Source of the DNA: Alkalimonas delamerensis
GTDB lineage: Bacteria > Pseudomonadota > Gammaproteobacteria > Enterobacterales > Alteromonadaceae
Reading direction: 5' to 3'
DNA length: 64,000 nt
Assembly: GCF_030717955.1 (NCBI RefSeq)
Contig: NZ_JAUZVY010000002.1
Span: 62,001-126,000, forward strand
Shown: piece after piece, positions 41,538-50,469 of the stretch
Numbering within the stretch: position 1 is the first letter of the stretch
Layout: each line of letters begins with the position of its first letter
Notes under the pieces: generated by a model
Told to the model about the DNA's origin: nothing
What the model saw: the letters and a program-made list of their open reading frames with translations, nothing else
Databases searched by the model: none
Translations under genes and position numbers: made by a program

Positions 41538-42515
41538 ATGAAGCTTCAGCAGTTGCGTTACATTGTCGAGGTGCTTAACCATAACTTGAATGTGTCGGCT
41601 ACGGCGGAAAGCCTCTATACCTCCCAACCTGGGATCAGCAAGCAAGTGCGGATGCTGGAAGACGAGCTGGGGATCCAGGTGTTTGGTCGCAGCGGTAAGC
41701 ACTTAACGCATGTCACGCCTGCTGGGAAAGAAGTGATTGAAATTGCGCAGCAAATCCTGGCCAAGGTGGAAAGCATCAAAGCCGTGGCTAAAGAGCATAC
41801 CTTGCCGGATCAGGGTAAGTTAAATATTGCCACAACCCATACTCAGGCGCGTTATGCGCTGCCTCCGGTGATTTCGGGCTTTATTGAAAAGTACCCTAAA
41901 GTAACGCTGCATATGCATCAGGGCTCACCACAACAAATTTCTGAAGCCGCTTCACGTGGCGATGCAGATTTTGCTATTGCCACCGAGGCCATGCATTTGT
42001 ATGGCGATCTGGTGATGTTGCCCTGCTATCACTGGAACCGCAGTGTCATTGTCACCCAAGACCACCCATTGGCTCAGCTAAAGCGCAAGCTCACTGTCGA
42101 AGACATTGCCCAGTTTTCCATTGTGACTTATGTGTTTGGTTTTACCGGCCGCTCTGAGTTGGACCGTGCCTTTAATGCCTGTGGGCTTGAGCCGAAAATT
42201 GTTTTTACTGCCACCGATGCCGATGTGTTGAAAACTTATGTTCGGTTGGGGCTGGGTGTCGGTGTGTTGGCAACCATGGCGGTGGATCCCACGCTTGACC
42301 ACGATCTGGTGGCGCTGGATGCCAGTCATCTGTTTGATGCTTCCACCACCAAAATCGGTTTTCGCAAAGGTGCTTTTTTACGCAGCTACATGTACGACTT
42401 TATCCAGCGCTTTGCGCCTCACCTGACCAAAGATGTGGTGGAGAAAGCCAATCAGTTGCGCAATCAAGAGGAGGTTGACGCCATGTTTGCCGCCTTCGAT
42501 CTCCCCAGTCGTTAA
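41538..42515 (+). CDS. cysB: LysR-family regulator CysB
   Basis: A 325-residue transcription activator of sulfate assimilation and cysteine synthesis genes. The helix-turn-helix is at residues ~19-38 (NLNVSATAESLYTSQPGISK) and the sensor domain binds N-acetylserine or sulfate; CysB-specific blocks are TTHTQARYALPPVI, ATEAMHLYGDLVMLPCYHWNR in two parts (ATEAMHLYGD; PCYHWNR) and TYVFGFTGRSELDRAF. The ATG at 41538 follows AGGGA and matches the E. coli start; codons upstream are not conserved. Position near topA matches E. coli. Confidence 0.95.
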   Translation: MKLQQLRYIVEVLNHNLNVSATAESLYTSQPGISKQVRMLEDELGIQVFGRSGKHLTHVTPAGKEVIEIAQQILAKVESIKAVAKEHTLPDQGKLNIATTHTQARYALPPVISGFIEKYPKVTLHMHQGSPQQISEAASRGDADFAIATEAMHLYGDLVMLPCYHWNRSVIVTQDHPLAQLKRKLTVEDIAQFSIVTYVFGFTGRSELDRAFNACGLEPKIVFTATDADVLKTYVRLGLGVGVLATMAVDPTLDHDLVALDASHLFDASTTKIGFRKGAFLRSYMYDFIQRFAPHLTKDVVEKANQLRNQEEVDAMFAAFDLPSR

Positions 42516-42534
42516 GTCTGCTTTTTGTTTTCTT

Positions 42535-42558
42535 AGATGTCTAGACGTTGATGCGTCT
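42535..42558 (+). promoter_or_regulatory. Three in-phase MetJ boxes before metR
   Basis: Three adjacent 8-mers, AGATGTCT, AGACGTTG and ATGCGTCT, match the MetJ box AGACGTCT at 7, 6 and 6 positions with no gap between them. MetJ needs at least two such tandem boxes. They end 62 bp before the metR start. This is how metR is regulated in E. coli (repressed by MetJ with S-adenosylmethionine), so the match is likely real. Confidence 0.75.
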
Positions 42559-42619
42559 TCCGTTGCCGGTTATGATGGCAATGGTAAAAAATAACGAAAA
42601 CAGGTGCAAACAGCCCATC

Positions 42620-43519
42620 ATGATCGAGTTAAAGCATTTAAAAGCGGTGCAAGCGCTTAGAGACTCCGGCTCGGTGATGGGCGCTGCTAAGCTGCTCTGT
42701 ATTACCCAATCGGCTTTATCGCATCAACTCAAAGAGCTGGAGCACCGGATTGGGGACAGCTTGTTTGAGCGTAAAACGGAGCCTTTAAAATTCTTACCGG
42801 CGGGTGTGTTGCTGCTGGAGCTAGCCGAACAGGTATTGCCGGCTGTACGGCTGGTAGAGCAAGGCCTTAAGCACGGTAACGCAGTGACCAAACGACCGAT
42901 CCGCTTTTGCGTGGAATGCCATGCCTGCTATCATTGGTTGCTGCCTGCGCTGAAAGCATTTCAGGCTCTGGAAGATGGCTATGAACTGGACTTAACTGCC
43001 AGCATTGAGCACCAGGCTGTCGAAGGCATGGTTCGCAATGAGCTGGATCTGGTGGTGACCAGCGATCAGCGTTTGCTGCCTCAGGTCCACTACCATTATT
43101 TGTATCCGATGGAGTTGCGCTTGTTGGTTAGCCCGGATCATCCACTGGCCAGTGCCGCCTTTGCAAAGCCGGAAGACCTGGTAGGAGAAACGCTATTTAG
43201 TTATCCGGTGCCAGCTCAACGGCAAGATGTGTTTCGCTTTTTCTTGGCTGAGCGGCCGTTTCAAGGGCGACTTAAAACGGTGGCGCAAGGCAGTCAGATG
43301 GTACAACAGGTGGCTGCTGGGCAAGGAATTGCTGTTTTGCCATCCTGGATGGCAGAGCCTTATGCCGGCCAAGGCTTATTGGTTTCTTTGCCGCTGGGTG
43401 AGGCCGGGCTCTGGCGGCCCATGTATTTGGCCTGGCGTCAGCAAGATGCATCGGCGGATGCCTATCAGCGGTTAGCCGACCTGTTGCAGCAGCACTTGCC
43501 GCAACAGGCGCATCAATAA
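42620..43519 (+). CDS. metR: LysR-family regulator MetR
   Basis: A 299-residue activator of methionine genes that uses homocysteine as co-effector. The start MIELKHLKAVQALRDSGS, the winged helix with LCITQSALSHQLKELEHRIG, and the sensor-domain block FCVECHACYHWLLPALKAFQ (E. coli: IECHSCIQWLTPAL) are clear MetR traits, as are ELDLVVTSD and LRLLVSPDHPLA. An open frame extends 24 codons upstream, but the conserved start is the ATG at 42620. MetJ-like boxes lie just upstream. It ends ten bases from the convergent rimO. Confidence 0.9.
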   Translation: MIELKHLKAVQALRDSGSVMGAAKLLCITQSALSHQLKELEHRIGDSLFERKTEPLKFLPAGVLLLELAEQVLPAVRLVEQGLKHGNAVTKRPIRFCVECHACYHWLLPALKAFQALEDGYELDLTASIEHQAVEGMVRNELDLVVTSDQRLLPQVHYHYLYPMELRLLVSPDHPLASAAFAKPEDLVGETLFSYPVPAQRQDVFRFFLAERPFQGRLKTVAQGSQMVQQVAAGQGIAVLPSWMAEPYAGQGLLVSLPLGEAGLWRPMYLAWRQQDASADAYQRLADLLQQHLPQQAHQ

Positions 43520-43528
43520 GTTTGAAGC

Positions 43529-44842
43529 TTACAGACGTTTTGCCCAGAGATCATAGGCATCGGTGCGGGTAACTTCGACTGCTACCAGCATGCCCGGTTG
43601 CAGATCGCTGGCATCATCCAGGTAAACCACGCCATCGATTTCCGGTGCATCAGCAGCGCTGCGACCGACTGCCCCCTGATCGCTCACTTCATCAATCAGG
43701 ATGGTCAGTTGTTGGCCGACCTTGCGTTCTAAACGCGCGGCACTTATTGCCTGCTGCGTTTGCATAAAACGATGAAAACGTTCTTCTTTCACATCTTCAG
43801 GAACCGGATCGGGCAGCTCATTGGCCTTGGCACCTTCTACCGGGCTGTACTTGAAGCAACCAACTCGATCAAGCTGTGCTTCTTGCAGCCAGTCGAGCAG
43901 CAGCTGGAAGTCTTCTTCAGTTTCGCCAGGGAAACCGACAATAAAGGTGGAGCGAATGGTTAAATCCGGACAGATTTCCCGCCATGCTTTGATCCGCTCC
44001 AGGGTTCGCTCGGCCTGGCCAGGTCGTTTCATCAATTTCAAAATACGCGGGCTGGCGTGTTGAAAAGGAATGTCCAGATAAGGCAACAACTTGCCTTCAG
44101 CCATCAGTGGGATCACCTTGTCCACATGCGGGTAAGGGTAAACGTAATGCAACCGGACCCAGATCCCCAGCTCGGTCAGAGCCTGACACAGTGCCAGCAT
44201 ATCGGTTTTAACCGGCTGACCATTCCAAAAGCCAGTACGGTGTTTGGTGTCAACGCCATAGGCGCTGGTATCTTGTGAAATCACCAGCAGCTCTTTCACG
44301 CCGGCATTTTTTAAGCGCTGCGCTTCATCCAGCACTTCGCCAATGGGGCGGCTAACCAAATCGCCACGCATTGAGGGAATGATGCAGAAGGTGCAACGAT
44401 GATTGCAGCCTTCGGAAATTTTTAAGTAGGCATAATGACGTGGTGTCAGTTTTACGCCCTGATCCGGTACCAGCATGGTAAAGGGATCGTATTTGGGTTT
44501 AGGAATAAAGCTGTGCACCTGCTGCAGCACGTTTTCATAGGCATGAGGGCCGGTGATCCCCAACACATTGGGGTGAACCTGGCGGATTTCATCTTCACGC
44601 GCGCCTAAGCAGCCGGTAACTATGACCTTGCCGTTCTCAGCCAAAGCTTCGCCAATGGTATCCAGCGACTCCTGCACCGCACTGTCGATAAAGCCACAGG
44701 TGTTCACAATCACCAGCTCCGCATCCTGATAGGTTGGGACTATCTGATAACCATCGCTTTTCAATTGCGTCAGGATCCGCTCTGAATCCACCAGGTTTTT
44801 CGGGCAGCCTAAACTGACAAATCCGACTTTGGGCTGTGACAT
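43529..44842 (-). CDS. rimO: Ribosomal protein uS12 methylthiotransferase RimO
   Basis: A 437-residue radical SAM enzyme that adds a methylthio group to Asp88 of ribosomal protein uS12. The N-terminal UPF0004 domain has the cluster cysteines in SLGCPKNLVDSE, NTCGFID and TGCLGARE. The radical SAM motif CxxxCxxC is in EGCNHRCTFCIIPSMRG. A TRAM domain is at the C-terminus (GQQLTILIDEV; GMLVAVEVTRTDAYDL). The typical RimO insertions distinguish it from MiaB. It stands alone, convergent with metR. Confidence 0.97.
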   Translation of the reverse strand: MSQPKVGFVSLGCPKNLVDSERILTQLKSDGYQIVPTYQDAELVIVNTCGFIDSAVQESLDTIGEALAENGKVIVTGCLGAREDEIRQVHPNVLGITGPHAYENVLQQVHSFIPKPKYDPFTMLVPDQGVKLTPRHYAYLKISEGCNHRCTFCIIPSMRGDLVSRPIGEVLDEAQRLKNAGVKELLVISQDTSAYGVDTKHRTGFWNGQPVKTDMLALCQALTELGIWVRLHYVYPYPHVDKVIPLMAEGKLLPYLDIPFQHASPRILKLMKRPGQAERTLERIKAWREICPDLTIRSTFIVGFPGETEEDFQLLLDWLQEAQLDRVGCFKYSPVEGAKANELPDPVPEDVKEERFHRFMQTQQAISAARLERKVGQQLTILIDEVSDQGAVGRSAADAPEIDGVVYLDDASDLQPGMLVAVEVTRTDAYDLWAKRL

Positions 44843-45041
44843 GAACTTACACCATCAAAACAAAAGGGGGCGTATTTTACTTGAAAGCTGACGGAACCGC
44901 CAGTCAGAGTCATGGATTGATTTTGCTCACTTTGTTCATGTTTTGCATGGCTTTCATGGCTCGGAGGACTATAATCACTTCATAACTATCTTTGACTGGC
45001 CCCTGTTTGTGTGTCAGACCGTCCTCAGGAATTGACCAGCT

Positions 45042-46697
45042 ATGGAAAAAGCCGATTTAAGCAATCTGGAGTCTCTAAAAGTTCTGATTGTGGATGATCA
45101 ATACCTGGTACATAACTTACTGAAGTCCTCTTTTGACGAGTTGGGGATTCGTCATATCAAGTACGCTGAAAATGCGTATTACGCACTGCGGCTTTGTGAA
45201 CAGCAGCGTTTTCACATCGTTATTTGCGCTTTTAACGTCAAAAGCGACAAAGACGGCTTTCATTTGCTGGAGGAGCTCAAGTTTAAAGGTCATGTTAATA
45301 AACGAACGGTGCTGATTTTTTTAAGCGCCGAGACCGATGAAAGCCTGGTGAATAGCATTGTCGAATTGCAACCCGATGATTTTTGGGTCAAGCCTCTCGA
45401 TAGTGCAAGGGTCAAACAACGCCTACCTCAGGTTCTCAACATTAAGCGCACTTTGTTTGATGTGTTTGAAGCCATTGATTTAAAAAATTACAGCAAAGCC
45501 ATCTACTTAGCCGACCGGCATCTGCTGAACCCTCAGCTTGCTCGTTTTCACTTGCAGCTTATGCGCATCAAAGGGGAAGCTTTGCTGAAGTTGCTTGAGT
45601 TTGAGGAGGCGGAGCGCTTTTACCAGCAACTGATGCAAAAACATCAGATGTCCTGGATGTACCTCGGTTATGTCACTGCGCTGCTAAAACAAGACAAAAT
45701 GCAGCAGATTGAACAGCTATTGGCGGAGATGACCGACAGAGTCGACACCCGTTTCGCGACCTATGATTTATTGGCGCAGTATTACATTGAGCAGCAAGAC
45801 TTTGATAAAGCCTACGAAGAAATCAAAAAAGCGGTCGCGCTTTCTCCACGCAACATTGAGCGCAATAAAAAGGTCTGGGACTTAGCCCGACTGACGCATG
45901 ATTTTGAAGGCCAGTACCTGGCAACACAAGCCATGGCGAAACACGCGAAAAACTCCTTGCACGATTCGCCTGTATTGGCTTTGAATGTGATTCGCGCCGG
46001 CCTGGACTTGGCTCAAACGCTTAACAATGAGCGCTCTAAAAAAATACTGCAACAAACCGACAAGCAGATTCAGGCGCTGGAGAAAGACTACAAAGAAGCG
46101 GCCTTATTCAAAGAGCAGATCACCATTGCTAAAGCTCGGTTATTCCTGGCTACCGATGAACGAAAGAAAGCCGAGAGCCTGGTTGATTTGCATGTGTCGG
46201 TTCGACCTATAGTGTCGCTGGACGATAATTTGGATAAGGCCAAAATCTTTCATGAACTGGGGCGGCGGGAAGAGGCTGCGTTGATCATGGATGCCGTGAA
46301 AAAGCAAATTTCGTCCGATAATCTGGCCGGCCTGGTGGTTAAAAAGTACGTCGAGCAGGAGTGTGACGAGCAAGATCGGGTGCATTTTACACCGAAGCAA
46401 CTGCAAAGTATGGCGATTGAGTTTTTTAAGAAGAAAAAGTACGGTGCCGCTTTGTCAGCGCTGGAACAGGCAATGGAGCTCACGCCGAAAAATAACAAAG
46501 TGCCCATCAGCGTGCTGAAGGTCTTGACGCTGATTTTTGAAGAGGGAGGCCTGTCGGCCGGACAAAAAGAGTTGGCGCTTCGGACGATTTCCTTGCTGGA
46601 GAAAAATCAGCTCCGCGATGAAGAACTGCAGGTGGTCGGGCAGTACAAAGAACGGTTGGCGCCGGTTTTGGCGCAGGCCATGCTGCCGATGGATTAA
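45042..46697 (+). CDS. TPR protein with receiver-like domain lacking phospho-Asp
   Basis: A 551-residue soluble protein. Residues ~12-125 form a receiver fold with the acidic pair VLIVDDQ, the Ser in LIFLSAETDE, and the Lys-Pro in FWVKPLD. The phosphoacceptor position, in FHIVICAFNV, is Ala63; related proteins read CDYN there. So it is a pseudo-receiver. The rest (about 140-545) is TPR-like helices (YLADRHLLNPQLARFHLQL; QDFDKAYEEIKKAVALSPRN; YGAALSALEQAMELTPKNNK). No output DNA-binding or enzyme domain. It likely acts through protein binding. It stands alone upstream of a terminator. Confidence 0.8.
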   Translation: MEKADLSNLESLKVLIVDDQYLVHNLLKSSFDELGIRHIKYAENAYYALRLCEQQRFHIVICAFNVKSDKDGFHLLEELKFKGHVNKRTVLIFLSAETDESLVNSIVELQPDDFWVKPLDSARVKQRLPQVLNIKRTLFDVFEAIDLKNYSKAIYLADRHLLNPQLARFHLQLMRIKGEALLKLLEFEEAERFYQQLMQKHQMSWMYLGYVTALLKQDKMQQIEQLLAEMTDRVDTRFATYDLLAQYYIEQQDFDKAYEEIKKAVALSPRNIERNKKVWDLARLTHDFEGQYLATQAMAKHAKNSLHDSPVLALNVIRAGLDLAQTLNNERSKKILQQTDKQIQALEKDYKEAALFKEQITIAKARLFLATDERKKAESLVDLHVSVRPIVSLDDNLDKAKIFHELGRREEAALIMDAVKKQISSDNLAGLVVKKYVEQECDEQDRVHFTPKQLQSMAIEFFKKKKYGAALSALEQAMELTPKNNKVPISVLKVLTLIFEEGGLSAGQKELALRTISLLEKNQLRDEELQVVGQYKERLAPVLAQAMLPMD

Positions 46698-46703
46698 AAA
46701 AAA

Positions 46704-46720
46704 GGGGCCACAAGGGCCCC
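46704..46720 (-). terminator. Intrinsic terminator of the TonB receptor gene
   Basis: GGGGCC and GGCCCC pair around ACAAG; on the minus strand a run of eight T follows. The T-run overlaps the stop of the convergent TPR gene. Confidence 0.85.
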
Positions 46721-46747
46721 AAAGTTACCAGGAAGTGTTGTCTTCGT

Positions 46748-49324
46748 TTAGAAGTTGAAGGTGTATCTTAGGGTGTAGGTAGCGCCCAGCCAGTCATGCA
46801 CCGCGCTGGCATAACCATCCGTTGGTGATGACGCATAAGGTGGGTTCTTATCGGTCAGATTACGGACGGCCAGTTGCACCCGGCCATAATCACCAAAGTC
46901 ATAGCCTGCACTGGCGTTAAACACCAACCAGGAGGAGACGGTTTCATTGCCACCCCAGCGGAAATCGCCATCGCCCATACTGGCGATGTAATTGGCTGTT
47001 AAGCCAAGATTCCAGTTGCCATGGCGCCAATCGGTACCAAAATCAGCCACCAGATTAGGGCGGGCAATTTCATTGGCACCGCTTAAACGCCCCAGTAAGT
47101 CTTGTGGTGGAGTGTCCGGTGTAATTTGACGCTCATAGCTAAAGGTTTTGGTGGCATTGGCAAAGAAATTAAACTGGCCATGTTGTTGAGTTGCCAGCCG
47201 GTAATTCAGTTTGACATCCAGGCCGTCGGTTTTTTGTTGGCCAACGTTAAAGAAACCGTTACGCAAGAACACCAGATCACCCTCGCCACTGACGACACAG
47301 CCAAAGCCTGGCAAGTCGGCTTCATTGGTAACGGTTGGGGCGCTGCCACTTAAGCAGTTACGCAAGGTGGTATTGGCGTCGACATCCACAATGTCTTTAT
47401 GGTCATAGCGCCAGTAATCTGCTGTGAATTGCAGGTTGTCCGTCAGGTTCCAGGAAAAACCAATGTTAATTGCTTCGGAGCTTTCGGCCCCCAGCTCTGG
47501 ATTACCACGAGTCTCTTGATCAAAGCTGACTTCATCATCGAAGCTGCCACACAGCGCATCAAACTCTTCGCCTGGTCCGCAGTTGATGTAGCCTGTTGCC
47601 AGTGCCCGGCCCGCACCCAATTGAGACAGCGATGGGGCTCTGAAGCCGGTGCTCCAGGAGGCGCGCAGGATGAGAGCATCGGTGGCCCGCCAGCGCAGCG
47701 AAAGCTTCGGATTGACATCGCCCCCAAAGTCGCTGTAGTGATCGTAACGAATGGCGGCCACCGCATCAATGTCATCGGTCAGTGGCAGGTTAAACTCGCC
47801 GTAAAGCGCATACTGTGTTCGATCGGCCTGTGCATCACGGGCACCTAAACCGTAAACGCCATCGGCAGCAGCAATGGCGGCTGGCGTATCTTTAATGTCC
47901 TCGGAACGGAACTCGCCACCAAAGACTGAGCTGACAAAGCCCGCTGGCAGCTCAAACAAGTCACCAGAGATGTTAAAGTCCAGGCTGTAGGTTTCTGAAC
48001 GGCCTCTGCGCGGTGCCAGACTACGAAGATTCGCCAGCGTTGCTTCACTGTTATCGCGGCCCAGGTTGAATGGATTAAAACGCTCGTCGGCGATGGCGTT
48101 TAGTACGGCATCGCGATTAAAGTAGCCACGGATATGGCGTACTTCATTTTCAGTGACGCCATAAGTTGCGGCTGCTTCCCAGAACCAGTCACCGGCTTCC
48201 CCGCGTAAACCGGTCAGAATGCGAAATGACTCGGTATCATAGGCTTGTTGCCGGCGCTCGGGAAAACGGGTGCGGACGATGATGTTGCTGTCATTGGGGT
48301 TCAGCTCGCGAACATCGTCAGGCACCAGGCTGGAGTCTGGTGCAATAGTCACGGTGTAAGCCGTGGCTGAATCGTAGGCTGAGCCTTTGTTGCGCTGGTA
48401 CATCCCTTCAGCAAACAGCTCCATGTTGTTATCCAGCTGCTGTAGGTGACTCAGGGTGACCCCCAGGCGCTCTGACTCCGGTTGGATCGCACGCTCCATC
48501 ACGTAGTCGTAACGGCATTCGGTACCACTGCGGACCGTATCATCCCCACACCAGGCTTCCGGGAAATTTTGCCCATCGATGCCAAGGGAGGTGCGAAGGG
48601 CGAAAGTCACATCAATAGGACGATCGGCATTAAACAATGCATTGCGGTCAAAGTAATCGACCACCAGGGTGGTGTTGCTGTTGGCTGTGTTAAAACCACC
48701 GACATAGGTCAGGTTGTAGCGACTGAAATCGCTGCTTTTGGTATCGTTGCCATACATCAGCGAGATTTCATGGCCTTGGACATCGTCCCGCAAAATAAAG
48801 TTAATGACACCGGCGATGGCGTCAGAGCCATAGACGGAAGAGGCGCCATCGGTCAGCACTTCAATGCGCTCAATCGCAGACATCGGGATGGTATTGACGT
48901 TGACAAAAGAATCTGCGCCGTTGGCAAAGGAGTCGACCGCAACCCGACGGCCATTGACCAACACCAGGGTAGAGCTGCTGCCTAACCCGCGTAAGCTAAC
49001 ACCAGATGAGCCTGCCGGCGCACCTGCGGCTGTTGCAGTAGCCCCGTTTTCGCTAAAAGTACCAGCGCTGGCTGCCTGAGGTAAGTCCCGCAGAAAAGCG
49101 CTGACACTGTCATAACCGCGGTTGGTTAACTCATCCCTGCTGATGATCTGTACCGGGTTGGCACCTTCCATATCGACACCGCGCAGGCGGGAGCCGGTAA
49201 TGGCGATGCGCTCAACATCCTTAGCGGCGGTTTCGTCTTCACTGGCATAAGCGCCCTGGACCCCGAAAAGGGCAGTTAGGGTTGCCAGAGCTACTTTACT
49301 AACACCTTTGTTTATTGTTTTCAT
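46748..49324 (-). CDS. TonB-dependent outer-membrane receptor
   Basis: An 858-residue receptor. The signal peptide ends in VQGAYA, then a TonB-box-like ERIAITGSR (about residues 39-48), the plug domain (NPVQIISRDELTNRGYDSVS; LRGLGSSSTLVLVNGRR; LTDGASSVYGSDAIAGVINFI, read as DGASSVYGSDAIAGVINF), and a 22-strand barrel ending in YTLRYTFNF with a terminal Phe. The subgroup with ITGSR and GLGSSSTLVLVNGRR is abundant in Alteromonadales and often linked to polymer or peptide uptake; the substrate is unknown here. It has no transporter or enzyme neighbours to suggest a locus. It may have its own promoter in the 460-bp gap upstream. Confidence 0.9.
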   Translation of the reverse strand: MKTINKGVSKVALATLTALFGVQGAYASEDETAAKDVERIAITGSRLRGVDMEGANPVQIISRDELTNRGYDSVSAFLRDLPQAASAGTFSENGATATAAGAPAGSSGVSLRGLGSSSTLVLVNGRRVAVDSFANGADSFVNVNTIPMSAIERIEVLTDGASSVYGSDAIAGVINFILRDDVQGHEISLMYGNDTKSSDFSRYNLTYVGGFNTANSNTTLVVDYFDRNALFNADRPIDVTFALRTSLGIDGQNFPEAWCGDDTVRSGTECRYDYVMERAIQPESERLGVTLSHLQQLDNNMELFAEGMYQRNKGSAYDSATAYTVTIAPDSSLVPDDVRELNPNDSNIIVRTRFPERRQQAYDTESFRILTGLRGEAGDWFWEAAATYGVTENEVRHIRGYFNRDAVLNAIADERFNPFNLGRDNSEATLANLRSLAPRRGRSETYSLDFNISGDLFELPAGFVSSVFGGEFRSEDIKDTPAAIAAADGVYGLGARDAQADRTQYALYGEFNLPLTDDIDAVAAIRYDHYSDFGGDVNPKLSLRWRATDALILRASWSTGFRAPSLSQLGAGRALATGYINCGPGEEFDALCGSFDDEVSFDQETRGNPELGAESSEAINIGFSWNLTDNLQFTADYWRYDHKDIVDVDANTTLRNCLSGSAPTVTNEADLPGFGCVVSGEGDLVFLRNGFFNVGQQKTDGLDVKLNYRLATQQHGQFNFFANATKTFSYERQITPDTPPQDLLGRLSGANEIARPNLVADFGTDWRHGNWNLGLTANYIASMGDGDFRWGGNETVSSWLVFNASAGYDFGDYGRVQLAVRNLTDKNPPYASSPTDGYASAVHDWLGATYTLRYTFNF

Positions 49325-49787
49325 GCTTCTTCCTCACTTTGCTTAGGGGTTGCCGTAGGCGGCAATCTGATTGTGAATTAGGTGAAACCATGGCTGTGCC
49401 AAAGCATGAACGGATGCTGAAATGCAGCAACGGATGCAAACGAGAGGTGGCGAATGAAATCGTCGTTACTTAAGTAAGACTTGATTAAAACTACATGCGG
49501 CACCGCTGTATGGCACAGCGGTTGGGCTAATTATTGAACCACTCGGATAAGTAGTAGGGGGATACAAAAGGAGAGTTGCAGTAGCAGCGACTTTGCGATG
49601 GCGAAGCAGGCATTGGGCATCTCCTTTTGGTTGATAACTAATCAGGCCCCATAAACTCGCTGAAAAGTCATGCAGTGTCAACCCCTTTGTTGACACTAAA
49701 ATCCAAGACCCTGACTCATCGGATTAGTACTTGACAGTTTTCAGGTTCAAACGTACATTTCAAACAGTTGTTTGAAATGGGGTGAGC
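49325..49787. other. Intergenic region between TonB receptor and psrA
   Basis: A 463-bp gap between divergent genes. The right end holds the psrA promoter and operator. A perfect 12-bp palindrome TTACTTAAGTAA is at 49466-49477, about 140 bases before the receptor start. I see no gene or RNA in the rest. Confidence 0.6.
49731..49779 (+). promoter_or_regulatory. psrA: psrA promoter with PsrA operator
   Basis: TTGACA (49731-49736) and TACATT (49754-49759) are 17 bp apart. A palindrome with 10-base arms (CATTTCAAAC at 49756-49765 and GTTTGAAATG at 49770-49779, spacer AGTT) covers the -10. The CAAAC-N4-GTTTG core is the known PsrA motif, so the gene should repress itself, with long-chain acyl signals relieving repression. 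Confidence 0.85.
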
Positions 49788-50459
49788 ATGAGCCGAATAC
49801 AAACACAACAAAAAATTCTGGATGCTGCCGAGGGCTTGTTTGCCGAGTCCGGTTTTAACGATACCTCTTTGCGGCAAATCACCAGCCAAGCCGAAGTTAA
49901 CCTGGCCGCGGTTAACTATCACTTTGGTTCGAAAAAAGCCTTGATCCAGGCGGTGTTGCAGCGCTATTTGCAAATTGTGATGCCGCGGCTGGAGCAGCAG
50001 TTTGATGCCTTGTTAGCACGACAGCAGCCATCGACTTTGTCTGAGGTGCTGGCTGTGTTCGTACAGCCTTTGCTGGAATTAAAGCAGGTAAAGCCGCAGG
50101 GCACCACCTTATTTTTGCAACTGCTGGGACGGGGCTATACTGATGTGCAGGGACACTTGCGCAAGTTTATCAGCCACCATTATGGCTCAGTGTTAAATAA
50201 GTTTGTGCTGTTGGTGCAGCAGTCTTGCCCATCTTTGAGCAATGCAGAGATTTTCTGGCGTTTGCATTTTTCGTTGGGTACGGTGGTTTTTACCATGGCA
50301 TCCAGCGAGGCATTGTTTGATATCGCGGCTGCCGACTACCAGGAGCAAGCGGATATCGCCAGTGTGATCCGCCGGCTGCTGCCTTATTTGGCTGCGGGCA
50401 TTGCCGCACCCACCATCGACTCTAAACAACTCGACTTAATGGCCCAGGCCACATTTTAA
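49788..50459 (+). CDS. psrA: TetR-family fatty-acid regulator PsrA
   Basis: A 223-residue repressor. The HTH is in TSLRQITSQAEVNLAAVNYHFGSKKALI, read as SLRQITSQAEVNLAAVNYHF then GSKKALIQAV, nearly the Pseudomonas PsrA sequence. PsrA controls fatty-acid degradation genes in Pseudomonas and in Alteromonadales, where it often replaces or joins FadR. The ATG at 49788 follows GGGGTGA; a GTG two codons earlier is in frame. Downstream, fadE starts 10 bases after the stop, so both share the promoter described upstream. Confidence 0.9.
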   Translation: MSRIQTQQKILDAAEGLFAESGFNDTSLRQITSQAEVNLAAVNYHFGSKKALIQAVLQRYLQIVMPRLEQQFDALLARQQPSTLSEVLAVFVQPLLELKQVKPQGTTLFLQLLGRGYTDVQGHLRKFISHHYGSVLNKFVLLVQQSCPSLSNAEIFWRLHFSLGTVVFTMASSEALFDIAAADYQEQADIASVIRRLLPYLAAGIAAPTIDSKQLDLMAQATF

Positions 50460-50469
50460 GGATACCACC

